Shown one piece after another: positions 11,396 through 23,838 of a stretch of 64,000 nt of DNA. How positions within the stretch are numbered: the first letter of the stretch is position 1; each line of letters opens with the position of its first letter. A program made the position numbers and the translations under genes. The stretch spans positions 137,513 through 201,512 of the forward strand of contig CAIIXF020000457.1 in NCBI GenBank assembly GCA_903813345.2, read 5' to 3'. The DNA is from Owenia fusiformis. Taxonomy: Eukaryota; Annelida; Polychaeta; Sabellida; Oweniidae. A model generated the notes under the pieces. The model was not told the origin of the DNA, made no database searches, and saw only the letters and a list, made by a program, of their open reading frames with translations.

Positions 11396-12299
11396 TCACT
11401 GCTGGAGTCAACAGTGTGCCTAAGAGGGTATAACAATATGTCATCACTTTCATAGGTGACATAAACAGGCTATAATACTATAAATAAACAACTTCTGTTG
11501 GCATTAAACAAAGAATTACTTCATCTACTATACAATAAAATGGTCAGATTGAACAGTTCAAAACAAAATTTAATATGTTATTGTACATTTTCAATAATTT
11601 TTCAAATCACCTTTATACTTTTACAGCATTATTTGGAAAACAATTAAAATTTTTACTATATCTCGATGATAAAAGTTACATTTTTTCACAGATTACTATT
11701 TGTTAAATAACTTTACATTTTTATATTACATTATCATACTCTTATACATTTTACTTCATCAAATAAAAAACATAGATAACCACAAATAATATAATATACA
11801 CTATCTCACATTATTAATGATATCTCAGTCATTTTTCATACTTATTTCAAACTGTGTTTACACTTTTGGAAAAAAACATTCAAATTACTATTTGCTATTT
11901 TACTTTACATTGCATAATCATACTGTAATACAGTTTACAATTAATCAAAGCTCAAATACAACATAGATCACCACAAATTATAATAATAATATACACAATC
12001 GCACATCTTTATTTAAAAGATTACATTTCTTAATGTTTTTTCAAACTGCATTTTAAACTGTGATTTACACTTTGAAAAAATGATTTTACAAGTATCATTA
12101 ACTATTCAAATTGATCAGAGGTTTATATTTTTCAAACACTACAATAATATGGCATCACTTTTGGTGGTGACATGAAAAAATCTGTCAGAGTATTATAATA
12201 AGTCATAAATGAAGTAGTGCAGATTCCATTATGATCTCTCCATGAAAAAAATTAATTCATCTGATTTTTGAAAATGAATAAACTGCTTTTATTATTATA

Positions 12300-12923
12300 C
12301 AGGGTGTCAAATAAGTCCTGTCCCCCCCCCCCCCCCCTCTACAGCCAAAACCAAAATATTTGGTACCAAGTGTGATAATTATATCATTGGAAAGGTCTTT
12401 CAAAGTTACGTTGATTAGCATACATCCGACACATGTCAATCAATCTCACAAATTTTTACATTGTATCAATTGAGGTGACCATAGGCCTAGAAACCTGGCA
12501 ATTTGGCGTATTTGGCAGGATTTTAAGAATCGGGTATGAGAAAGGTCAAATGACCAAAAGATGACTATATATGTACATGGCAATGAATTAAACCAATTTC
12601 TGGATAGGGTTAGATGTGTAGAAAAAAGAGGTGCAAGGAAAGTGGTGAAAACCTTTTTGTAACAAGTGGAAAGTGAAAAACATTAACTTTTTGACATATT
12701 TCTGAGGTCATATCCTTGTTATTTTGACGCAAAAAAGCTGCTTAAAGGAGGGTACATTAACTATAAAGGACATCATAAAAATATAGGTAAATTTCATTCA
12801 AAATACTTGAGAGTCGGTGAGTTAACATAACTTTTGATGATCTTTCCAATGGTATGTCACACTAGGTACTGTCTATTAAGGTTTTAGCTGTAGCAGGGGG
12901 GACGGGACTTTTTTGACACCCTG
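12300..12923. mobile_element. 624-bp TIR element (MITE) with TA target duplication and poly-C run
   Basis: TA is followed by CAGGGTGTCAAATAAGTCCT. The right end, ACTTTTTTGACACCCTG followed by TA, is its imperfect reverse complement, and similarity continues inward through CTACAGCCAAAAC / GTTTTAGCTGTAG for about 45 bp. A run of about 17 C lies in the left arm next to the TIR (12322-12338), matched by GGGGGG in the right arm. No coding frame. The ends and TA duplication fit a Tc1/mariner-superfamily non-autonomous element. Confidence 0.82.
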
Positions 12924-13237
12924 TATATACTAGTATCTTATTGACTTATATTCAACACTGTAATGCCAGTTATTAGGATCAATATTCAACCATGTTACTA
13001 AAACCAGGAAGTCTTTTTTTGTCTGTCATCCATTTGAATTCTACACATCTCTACATCTTATCCAAATATGTTACTAAATAATGCAATGTAGTAGTATAAT
13101 CTTTGGATTTACAAAGTTGTATGATATTTGACAAGCGTAAAAGTTGCTTTTGGAGCATTTTTCTATAGCCATTTTGTACGAGAAAATGTATAATCTTTTA
13201 ATATAAAGTATGACTTGAATCGATTCCAAACTCTATA

Positions 13238-13729
13238 CTGTAAAACAGGTATTGTTAGCCAGGGGTAATTGTTAGCGATTGTTAGCGATCTCTATAGTTC
13301 TGCTAAAAATTCAATTCGCTAAAATAAACCAGGGTTAAAATAAACCGGGCGCTAAAATTTGCAAATTCCCGGGAAACTACCTGAATACTAGTATTTAATG
13401 AGCTTTTCGTTCAGTGCTCGACTTCCGGTTTGTAATTTGAAAAAGGTAAATATTTTTCAATCGTATGTTTCTTTCAATATCTGAAGGATAAATAGCCATC
13501 CATCCAGTTTGGACCAATACCATGTGTGTTAGAAGTCTTACATTTTGATCATTCCTCTGTCATGTCCGTTATTCATTCTTCTGCCATAAATGATAAAATT
13601 TCTAATGCATTTCGCTAATTTGATTTTTTAAAGATTAATCTTCATTTCGCTAAAATTTCCCGCACTTAAAACCCCCTAGAATTCAAAAATTGCTTAAATT
13701 TCCCGGTGTCAAAATTACCCGTTTTACAG
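13238..13729. mobile_element. 492-bp MITE with CTGTAAAAC ends and TA target duplication
   Basis: The left end CTGTAAAACAGGTATTGTTA and right end AATTACCCGTTTTACAG are inverted, flanked by TA. Inside, both arms carry several GCTAAAATT/AATTTTAGC and GGGAAA/TTTCCC words, so the element is rich in sub-terminal inverted repeats. No coding frame. Confidence 0.75.
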
Positions 13730-13929
13730 TATTTGCACATTTGATGAGATAAACCATTTGTGTCATATTGTGAAATTATTTCGTTTGCAACCGATTCGGG
13801 TCATAGTGTTTTTGGGGTATTTTGTGAGTTTCAAGAGAAACCAATGGCCTTTATTGAAATATGGTGATATCTTGCTGAACTAAATGACCCCTATCTCAGC
13901 CTATGTTTGTCCAAACTCTAAGAGTTGCA

Positions 13930-16183
13930 CATCTTCCTTCATTATATTACTTTACAGTTTTACATTACATTCGTATACAATTTATGATTCATCAAATATG
14001 AAAAACTACATAGATCATCACAGTTGTTAATATACAACATTTCACATTACCATTTACAATACATTAATCATTTTTCATAATAATTGAATATCCCTTTTTG
14101 TAAATTCCAAATCCAGACTTTCAATCTTTCATCACTTACCTTGTACACTTTTTAATTGAATGTCAGAAGGAAAACAAACAAAAACTATCCAAATTCAAAG
14201 TCCAATGTGAAAAAAAAATTACTCAGTCACTGAAATACTCACCTAACATCCTTAAACCCTTTTAAAATGAAATATGAAATGCATACACAATTGAATAGTG
14301 GCTACAATGCACATAAAAAGGAAATATCCAAGTATGCACAATAAGGAAAGGAAATCCCATTTATCCCAAATCAATGTCAAACAGCAGAAGAGTGTCAAAC
14401 ATACTCAATCACCATCATCTATAAAACACCATAATTCACAATGGTCATCAGGTAAAAACTATAGCTGGTTTCGATTCCTATTTCTGAAACATAATACCTT
14501 AGCTGGGATCCAGCTTACAAGGTTCCAACAAGGTCTAGATCCTGATTCCAGTATACTCACCTTACATCACTTACCTTGTGCCCTTTTTAAATGAAATGTG
14601 AAATACATATGAAATAGACCTTTCCAATAAACCCTGCCACATATTGGTACATCGAATAAGCTATGATAATTGCTAGATTGATGGTGTCATCCTATTAACA
14701 GAAGATTTAAAACAAATTGGTCTTAAGGTGGATTTTGCAAAATAAAAATGGTGGCCATTTTGAAAATAGGCAAGCTTTTGAACCATGATTCATAGGGTCG
14801 TTTTCTGAATTGATGTTGAATAAAAATAACTTAAAACGAAAATCCTATTGACAGACGTTTTACAGAGGGACAGACAGACAGACAGACAGACAGACTGACA
14901 GAAGGACAAGTGAGTGATTCCAAAAGGTCAGTGAGCGAATTAAAATGTAAGTTTAAGACCCAGACAGCAAAGGAAAAAACTAAGACTAAGACTATACCAT
15001 CATAAGGAAAACAAACCAAGCCAAAACTATCCCATCCAATATCCAACAGTAAAAAACAGTGCCAAACACCCCCTCCTGCCCATTCAAATACCAAGAGACA
15101 AATCATTCTGAAGAAAAAACTTTAACTTCAAGTCAGTACTCATATACCATAACTGGGATCCACCTTAAAAGGTTCCAATGAGGTCCAGATCCTGATTTCA
15201 GTATACTCACCTTACATTGTGTACCTTTTTTAAATGAAATGTAAAATACATATGCAATAGACGGTTCCAATAAACAAACGGATGGATAGACTGACAAAAA
15301 TTAAGACTAAGAGTATACCATCATAAAGAAATCAAACCAAGCCAAACCTATCCCTTTCCAATGCCCAACATGAAAAGAAACAGTGCCAAACACCCCCTCC
15401 CCACCATAAAAGTATTGATATCATAATCCAACACCATACTAGTAATACCAAGAGAAAAAGCATTCATACTGAAGTCATTACAATACACTTTAGAGAAAAA
15501 AATCAAAACTCCCAGCCAATACTCACAACATAAAACAAAAATAGTTGTAGATTCTAGCAGTTCTCTATATCCCCCTCAAATTTCATTTGGTGGGATAACA
15601 AGAAATCATTCAGTCTTGTTGATATCACACTAATGGAGTCAACAGTTACCTAGGAGGGTATAACAATATGTCATCACTTTTAAAGGTGACATAAATAGGC
15701 TATAATACTATTAACAACTTCTGTTGGCATAAAACAAAGAATAACTTTGGGTTTGAGTATCATTTTACAAGATGCTTTTGATCACAGGTATACTTCTTCA
15801 CAAATAAATATTTTTACATTATTTTATTGTAAAACAAATTATAATTCATCAACTATACAATAAAATGGTCAAATTGAACAGTTCAACACAACATTTAATA
15901 TACCATTGTACATTTTCAATAATTTTTGATACCTTTTTACTTTTAACAGCATTATTTGGGAAACAATTACCATTTTTACTATTACTGAATGATAAGTTAC
16001 ATTTTTTCAAATTACTATATGTTAAATAAGTTTACATATTTACATTACATTATCATACTGTTAAACATTTTACTTCTTCAAATATAAAAGACAACATAGA
16101 TCACAACAAATAATTTAATATGCGCTCACATCATTATTGCTATTCTTTACAATTCTCAATGTTTATCATTCTCATTTCAAACT
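13930..16183. repeat. Mosaic of dispersed repeat fragments up to the assembly gap
   Basis: Repeats the content of 9700-12200. It has AAAAATGGTGGCCATTTTGA (about 14745), a GACAGACAGACAGACAGACA tract (14871-14900), CCTCAAATTTCATTTGGTGG near 15574, and hairpin TGTCATCACTTTTAAAGGTG near 15670. Segments 14400-15120 and 15120-15720 partly duplicate each other (GGGATCCA...GGTTCCAATGAGGTCCAGAT). No supportable gene. Confidence 0.65.
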
Positions 16184-16683
16184 NNNNNNNNNNNNNNNNN
16201 NNNNNNNNNNNNNNNNNNNNNNNNNNNNNNNNNNNNNNNNNNNNNNNNNNNNNNNNNNNNNNNNNNNNNNNNNNNNNNNNNNNNNNNNNNNNNNNNNNNN
16301 NNNNNNNNNNNNNNNNNNNNNNNNNNNNNNNNNNNNNNNNNNNNNNNNNNNNNNNNNNNNNNNNNNNNNNNNNNNNNNNNNNNNNNNNNNNNNNNNNNNN
16401 NNNNNNNNNNNNNNNNNNNNNNNNNNNNNNNNNNNNNNNNNNNNNNNNNNNNNNNNNNNNNNNNNNNNNNNNNNNNNNNNNNNNNNNNNNNNNNNNNNNN
16501 NNNNNNNNNNNNNNNNNNNNNNNNNNNNNNNNNNNNNNNNNNNNNNNNNNNNNNNNNNNNNNNNNNNNNNNNNNNNNNNNNNNNNNNNNNNNNNNNNNNN
16601 NNNNNNNNNNNNNNNNNNNNNNNNNNNNNNNNNNNNNNNNNNNNNNNNNNNNNNNNNNNNNNNNNNNNNNNNNNNNNNNNNNN
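16184..16683. other. Assembly gap (500 N)
   Basis: Exactly 500 N, a conventional placeholder, so the true size is unknown. Long open frames that cross it are artefacts. Confidence 0.99.
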
Positions 16684-16905
16684 TTCTGCATTTTCCGATA
16701 CTGTACTAGCTATTTATCAAAATAAAAAAATGTGGCACTTGGTAAGTTGGTATATGTTGAGCATTTTTTTACAAAACTCAATTGAAATTATGCAAAATGT
16801 GTAAAGCAGGTGTGGCACTTTTGCCATGAAGCACTATGCTAACTGAACAAACACATTTTAAAGCCTACTTAAAACAGATATATAATCTTACAGTGAAAGA
16901 TAGAG

Positions 16906-18256
16906 TGGAAATTGGGTTAAATTTTTATCTAGGTCAAAGGTCAAGAACTAGGTCAAATCCAGTATTTGTCACTTTTCACTTTTCTCGGTCGTCCTTCAAT
17001 ATTTTCGATCCGTTTTTTTTCATTGTGTTCCTCATAGAAAAGTAGGATAACACATAGTCGATTTAGTTTTTTGATATCTCAAACTGATTTCGAGATATCA
17101 GTGTCCGAAAACGAGGTCAGAAAAAAGCTCTGCCAATTCAATTTCAAGGCTACTGGTCTTATAGGAAATTTTCTCAGGATTCCGAATCTGAAAATCAAAT
17201 TTTGATCCGACTACCGGTTCGGAAGTTATGGCGTTTTGAAAGTTCAAAAATCGCTAAATTTGGTGCCTATGTTATGTCAATGGATAAAACATTTTTTGAA
17301 GTGAAAAATACGAAATATAGACTGAGTTCAGCTCCATATAATCAAAGCCTTTAAAAGAAGGGGACCTCAAAAGCAACATAGCTTCAAAATTTGGACACCA
17401 AAATACCTAGGTCAAAATCTAGGTCAAATTCAAAGTTTTTTCTTATTTTTGCGATTCTGACACTACACTTTAATTATATTCTTCGAAATTGTGTATACAT
17501 GTAGCCAATAGTGTGCTAATAGCGTTAGCCTTTTGCCGTCAGAAAGTATTTTCACCCACCTTTGAGATATGGTGTCTGAAAAGTAGGTCAAAATAAAAAG
17601 TTCTCCAAATTTAACGTTTGAGTTATGAATTAAGAATAGAATTTTCTCAGAAATCCGAATCTGCAAATCAATTTCGATCCGACTTCCGGTTCCGAGGTTA
17701 TGGCGTGTCCAAAAAGTAGGTCAAAATAAAAATTCGCCAAATTTAACGTATGAGTTATGAATTAGGGGTAGAATTTTGTCAGGAATCATCCGAATCTTTA
17801 AATCAAATTTAGATCCGACTTCTGGTTCGGAAGTTATGGCGTTTTGAAATTTCGGAAAATCGATCTGATGGTATCCTGATAAAAAGTCAAGAGTAGATAA
17901 GAAAATATTGAAAAATTCATCCATCCTTCCTATCTGATCCTATCCTATCCTATCCTATCCTATCCTTCCTATCTATCCTTCCTTCGTATCCTTCCTTCCT
18001 ATCCTTCCTATCCTCTCCTATCATATCCTTTCTTCCTATTCTGTTTGGTACCTTCTGTTCTATCCTATCCTTCTTTCTTATTCTATCCTATCGTTCCTTC
18101 CCATTGTATCCTATCCTACCTTCCTATTTTATCCATCCATCTTATTCTGGATGACTCGGCTTATTCTGGATGACTCGGCTTATTTTAGATGACTGGGCTT
18201 AAAAAAGTCTAGATCTGGAGTCTGAAATTGAACTTCGTTCAATTTCCAAAGTCTAG
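16906..18256 (+). mobile_element. Array unit 1
   Basis: First recognisable unit, shortly after the assembly gap. Its 5' part (AGTGGAAATTGGGTTAAATT) is the most diverged. It has two 131-bp-type cores, a pyrimidine tract at 17931-18140 and 3' hairpin TTGAACTTCGTTCAA near 18229. Confidence 0.7.
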
Positions 18257-19675
18257 TTATTATTATTCTTTGGGAGTTTTTTCAATAACTATTAGGTATC
18301 CAGTAAGGACCATAATACCGTTTATTTAGGTTCAGTATCTAGTTGGTGGGAAATTGGGTCAAATTTTTATCTAGGTCAAAGGTCAAGAACTAGGTCAAAT
18401 CCAGTACTTTGTCACTTTTTTCAATTTTCTCGGTTGTCCTTCAATATTTTTGATCCGGGTTTTTTTCATTGTGTTCCTTATAAAAAAGTAGGAAATCTAG
18501 GGTCGATTTAGTTTTTTGATATCTCAAACCGATTTCGAGATATCAGTGTCCGAAAACGAGGTCCAAAAAAAGTTCTCCGAATCGAATGTCCAGGATATAA
18601 GTCTTATAGGAAATTTTCTCAGGATTACGAATCTGAAAATGAAATTTAGATCGGACTTCCGGTTCTGAAGTTATGGCGTTTTGAAAACTCAAAAATCGCT
18701 AAATTTTGAGCCCATGTTAAGTCAATGGGAAAAAAGATTTTTTTGAAGTGAAAAATACGAAATATAGACTAAGTTCAGCTAAATATAATGAAAGCTTTTA
18801 AAAGAATGGGACCTCAAAAGCCATCTAGCCTTAAAATTTGGACACCAAAATGCCTAGGTCAAAATCTAGGTCAAATTCAAAGTTTTTTCTTATTTTTGCG
18901 ATTCTGACACTACACTTTAATTATATTCTTCGAAATTGTGTATACATGTAGCCAAGAGTGTGCTAATAGCGTTAGCCTTTTGCCGTCAGAAAGTATTTTG
19001 ACCCACTTTTGAGATATGGTGTCCGAAAAGTAGGTCAAAATAAAAAGTTCTCCAAATTTAACGTTTGAGTTATGAATTAAGAATAGAATTTTCTCAGAAA
19101 TCCGAATCTGCAAACCAAATTTCGATCCGACTTCCGGTTCTGAAGTTATGGCGTGTCCAAAAAGTAGGTCAAAATAAAAATTTGCCAAATTTAATGTATG
19201 AGTTATGAATTAGGGGTAGAATTTTGTCAGGAATCCGAATCTTTAAATCAAATTTAGATCCGACTTCCGGTTCGGAAGTTATGGCGTTTCGAAATTTCGG
19301 AAAATCGATCTGATGGTATCCTGATAGAAAGTCAAGAGTAGAGAAGAAAATATTGAAAAATTCATCCATCCTTCCTATCTGATCCTATCCTATCCTATCT
19401 TTCCTTCGTATCCTTTCCTTCCTATCCTCTCCTATCATATCCTTTCTTCCTATTCTGTTCTACCCCATCCTTCTTTCTTATTCTATCCTATCGTTCCTTC
19501 CCATTCTATCCTATCCTACCTTCCTGTTTTATCCATCCATCTTATTCTGGATGACTCAGCTTATTCTGGATGACTCAGCTTATTTTGGATGACTCGGCTT
19601 ATTTTAGATGACTGGGCTTAAAAAAGTCTGGATCTGGAGTCTGAAATTGAACTTCGTTCAATTTCCCAAGTCTAG
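18257..19675 (+). mobile_element. Array unit 2
   Basis: Starts in TTATTATTATTCTTTGGGAG. The body is nearly the same as unit 1 and it ends with the 3' hairpin near 19649, in a CCCAAGTCTAG variant also seen only in unit 11. Confidence 0.75.
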
Positions 19676-20540
19676 TTATTATTAGACTCCAGATTGAAAA
19701 TCTGGAGTCTATTGTTTTCGTCAGTTTTCTTATTCTTCTTCTTATTAGACTCCAGATGTCAATCTGGAGTCTATTGTTTTTGTCAGTATTCTTATTATTA
19801 TTCATTATTATTCTTTATTATTCTTTATTATTTTTCTTTCCCAGTTTTCTCGATAACCATAAGGTTTCCAATAAAGATCATTACTCAGTCAATTTATGTC
19901 CAGTATCTAGTTCCTCGGAAATTGGGTCGATTTTTTATCTAGGTCAAAGGTCAAGAACTAGGTCAAATCTTACATTTTCAACATTCTGTCATTTATCTTC
20001 GTCGTTGTTTATCGTAACTCCTAAATCTTTTTTTCATCATGTAGCTTAGAAAAAGCCAAAACAAAGATATGACATTAGATTTTTGATTACGCTTACCGAT
20101 TTTGAAATATGGCGTCCAGAAAGTAGGTCAAAATAACAAGTTCTCCAAATTTAACATCTGAGTTATGAATTAAGGGTAGCATTTACTCAGGAATCCGAAT
20201 CTGCAAACCAAATTTCGATCCGACTTCCGGTTCGAAAGTTATGGCGTTTTGAAATTTCGAGAAAAATCGATCTGATGATATCCTTATAGAAAGTCAAGAG
20301 TAAAATATAGAAAAAATCATCCATCCTTCCTTCCTATCCTGTCTGATCATATCCTTCCTATCTATCCTTCCTTCCTATCCTTTCCTTCCTATCCTATCCT
20401 TCCTTCCTATCCTATATCCTATCCTATATCTATCCTATATCCTATCCTATATCCTATCGTATATCCTATCCAATCCTATCCTTCTTTCCTATCCTTCCTA
20501 TCCTATCCTTCCTTCCTATCCTATACTATCCTAGCGTTTC

Positions 20541-20600
20541 TTCCTATTCTATCCTATCCTTCCTTCCTATTTTGGAAGGAAGGATAGGATAGGATAGGAA
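20541..20600. repeat. Inverted repeat of the CTATCC tract (27-bp arms, 6-base loop)
   Basis: The left arm includes ATCCTATCCTTCCTTCC and the right arm GGAAGGAAGGATAGGAT; arms at 20541-20567 and 20574-20600 pair with one or two mismatches. It is the only place in the array where the purine strand of this microsatellite appears on the plus strand; the purine-rich stretch runs on to about 20640. Confidence 0.8.
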
Positions 20601-21273
20601 GGAAGGATAGGATAAGAAGGATAGGAAAGAGGGATAGGACTGGACGACTTGGCTTATTCTGGACGACTCGGCTATATCCATCCCACCTATCCTATTCAAT
20701 CCTATCCTTCTTTCCTATCCTTCCTATGTATCCTTCCTTCCTTCCTATCCCATCCTTCCTATTCTGTCCTATCTTATTCTTTCTTCGGATTCTATCATAT
20801 CCTATTTTATCCTTCCTATCCTATCCTATACTATCCTATCCTTTCTTCCTATTCTGTCCTATCCTATGAATTCATCCATTCATCCATCAATCCATCCATC
20901 CATCGGCTTATTCTAGATGACTCGGCTTATTCTGGATGACTCAGCCTATTCTGGATGACTTGGCTATTTTGGATGACTCGACTATAATATCCATCCCACC
21001 TATCCTATCCGATCCTATCCTTCTTTCCTTTCCTTCCTATCCTATCCTTCCTTTTTATCCTATCCTACCCTTCCTATTCTGTCCTATCTTATTCTTTCTT
21101 CGGATTCTATCGTATACTATTCTATCCTTCCTATCCTATACTATCCTATCCTTCCTATTCTATCCTATCCTTTCTCCCTATTCTGTCCTATCCTTCCTAT
21201 CCTATCAATCCATCCATTCATCCATCAATCCATCCATCCATCGGCTTATTATGGATGACTCGGCTTATTCTGG

Positions 21274-21903
21274 ATGACTCAGCTTATTCTGGATGACTTG
21301 GCTTATTCTGGAATACTCGGCTATATCCATCCCACCTATCCTATCCAATCCTATCCTTCTTTCCTATCCTTCCTATCCTATCCTTCCTATTCTGTCCTAT
21401 CTTATTCTTTCTTCAGATTCTATCGTATCCTATTCTATCCTTCATACCCTATACTATCCTATCCTTTCTTCCTATTCTATCCTATCCTTACTTCCTATTC
21501 TGTCCTATCCTTCCTCCTATCAATCCATCCATTCATCCATCAGTCCAGCGATCCACCTGCTTATTCTGGATGACTCGGCTTATGCTGGATGACTCAGCTT
21601 ATTCTGGATGACTTGGCTTATTCTGGAATACTCGGCTATATCCATCCCACCTATCCTATCCAATCCTATCCTTCTTTCCTATCCTTCCTATCCTATCCTT
21701 CCTATTCTGTCCTATCTTATTCTTTCTTCAGATTCTATCGTATCCTATTCTATCCTTCATACCCTATACTATCCTATCCTTTCTTCCTATTCTATCCTAT
21801 CCTTACTTCCTATTCTGTCCTATCCTTCCTCCTATCAATCCATCCATTCATCCATCAGTCCAGCGATCCACCTGCTTATTCTGGATGACTCGGCTTATGC
21901 TGG
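21274..21903. repeat. Two practically identical 315-bp tandem modules in unit 3
   Basis: Positions 21274-21588 and 21589-21903 are a direct repeat with an apparently exact match over almost all of their length, including unusual sites such as CAGTCCAGCGATCCACCTGC. Related but diverged modules precede them at about 20640 and 20936. Confidence 0.88.
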
Positions 21904-22008
21904 ATGACTCAGCTTATTCTGGGTGACTTGGCTTATTCTGGATGACTGGGCTTAAAAAAGTCTAGATCTGGAGTCTGAAATTGAACTTGTTCAATTTCCA
22001 AAGTCTAG

Positions 22009-23825
22009 TTATTCTTATTATTATTATTATTCTAACCCAGTTTTCTCAATAACCATAAGGTTTTCAGTAAAGTCAGTCATTTGGTCAATTTAGGTCCAGA
22101 ATCTAGTTCCTCGGAAATTGGGTCAAATTTTTAGCTAGGTCAAAGGTCAAGAACTAGGTCAAATCCAGTACTTTGTCACTTTTTTCGATTTTCTCGGTCG
22201 TCCTTCAATATTTTCGATCCGGGTTTTTTTCATTGTGTTCCTTATAAAAAAGTAGAAAACCTAGGGTCGATTTAGTTTTTTGATATCTCAAACCGATTTC
22301 GAGATATCAGTGTCCGAAAACAAGGTCCAAAAAAAAGTTCTCCGAATCAAATGTCCAGGATATTAGTCATATAGGAAATTTTCTCAGGATTCCGAATCTG
22401 AAAACCAAATTTAGATCGGACTTCCGGTTCAGAAGTTATGGCGTTTTGAAAGCTCAAAAATCGCTAAATTTGGTGCCCATGTTAAGTCAATGGGAATAAA
22501 AGATTTTTTTGAAGTAAAAAATATGAAATATAGACTGAGTTTAGCTAAATATAATGAAAGCTTTTAAAAGAATGGGACCTCAAAAGCCATCTAGCTTCAA
22601 AATTTGGACACCAAAATGCCTAGGTCAAAATCTAGGTCAAATTCAAAGTTTTTCCTTATTTTTGCGATTCTGACACTACAGATTAATTATATTCTTCGAA
22701 ATTTTGTATACATGTAGCCAAGAGTACGCTAATAGTGTTAGCCTTTTGCCGTCAGAAAGTATTTTGACCCACTTTTGAGATATGGTGTCCGAAAAGTAGA
22801 ACAAAATAAAAAGTTCTCCAAATTTAACGTTTGAGTTATGAATTAAGAATAGAATCTTCTCAGAAATCCGAATCTGCAAACCAAATTTCAATTCGACTTC
22901 CGGTTCCGAAGTTATTGCGTGTCCGAAAAGTAGGTCAAAATAAAAATTCGCCAAATTTAACGTATGAGTTATGAATTAGGGGTAGAATTTTGTCAGGAAT
23001 CCGAATCTGCAAATCAAATTTCGATCCGACTTCCGGTTCGGAAGTTATGGCGTGTCCGAAAAGTAGATCAAAATAAAAATCTCCAAATTTAACGTATGAG
23101 TTATGAATTAGGTATAGAATTTTCTCAGGAATCCGGATCTGCAAACCAAATTTCGATCCGACTTCCGGTTCGGAAGTTATGGCATGTCAGAAAAGTAGGT
23201 CAAAATAAAAAATCTCCAAATTTAACGTATGAGTTATGAATTAGGAGAAGAATTTTGTCAGGAATCCGGAACTGCAAACCAAATTTCGATCCAACTTCCG
23301 GTTCGGAAGTTATGGCGTGTCCGAAAAGTAGGTCAAAATAAAAAATCTCCAAATTTAACGTATGTGTTATGAATTAGGGGTAGAATTTTGTCAGGAATCC
23401 GAATCTGCAAACCCAATTTCGATCCGACTCCCGGTTCGGAAGTTATGGCGTTTTGAAATTTCGAGAAAAATCGATCTGATGGTATCCTGATAGAAAGTCA
23501 AGAGTAGAGAAGAAAATATTGAAAAATTCATCCATCCTTCCTATCTGATCCTATACTATCCTTCCTATCTATCCTTCCTTCGTATCTTTTCCTTCCTATC
23601 CTTCCTATCCTTTCTTTCTATTCTATTCTATCCTATCCTTCTTTCTTATTCTATCCTATCGTTCTTTCCTATTCTATCCTATCCTACCTTCCTATTTTAT
23701 TTATCCATCTTTTTCTGGATGACTCAGCCTATTCTGGATGACTCGGCTTATTCTGGATGACTCGGCTAAAAAAAAGTCTAGATCTGGAGTCTGAAATTGA
23801 ACTTCGTTCAATTTCCAAAATCTAG
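22009..23825 (+). mobile_element. Array unit 4 (five tandem cores)
   Basis: Core copies ending GTTATGGCGTGTCCGAAAAG or GTTATGGCGTTTTGAAATTT recur at about 131-bp spacing between 22790 and 23455, the highest copy number in the array. Confidence 0.78.
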
Positions 23826-23838
23826 TTATTATTATTAT

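Larger units (their letters stand above)
9335..12299. repeat. Mosaic of dispersed pearl-like repeat fragments
   Basis: Several words recur here and again at 13900-16180: CATCAAATACAAAAAACA...CATAGAT, ACTATTCACATTGATCAGAGG, AAGTGAGTGATTG, GTAAGTTTAAGACCCAGACA and TCAAATTTCATTTGGTGGGA. Hairpins of the type TGTCACTACTTTTGGTGGTG occur near 9597, 9973, 11439 and 12150. No intact coding frame is seen; short ORFs in it are translations of repeats. Confidence 0.7.
19684..22008 (+). mobile_element. Array unit 3 (longest, expanded pyrimidine/GGATGACT modules)
   Basis: Begins with hairpin AGACTCCAGATTGAAAATCT..GGAGTCT, which is repeated once about 60 bp later. The 3' half is expanded to about 1.6 kb by repeated modules of a pyrimidine tract plus GGATGACT repeats. 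The 3' hairpin is a variant missing bases (TTGAACTTGTTCAA). Confidence 0.78.

Noticed and set aside
16120-16725. Long frames spanning 16184-16683, and likewise those across 38501-39000
   Set aside because: Almost entirely N; artefacts of the assembly gaps.
20649-21907. Plus-strand frames of about 100 codons rich in Pro, Ser, Tyr, Ile and Leu
   Set aside because: They translate the CTATCC/CCTTCC microsatellite and GGATGACT repeats; different frames of the same modules are equally open, so there is no coding signal.
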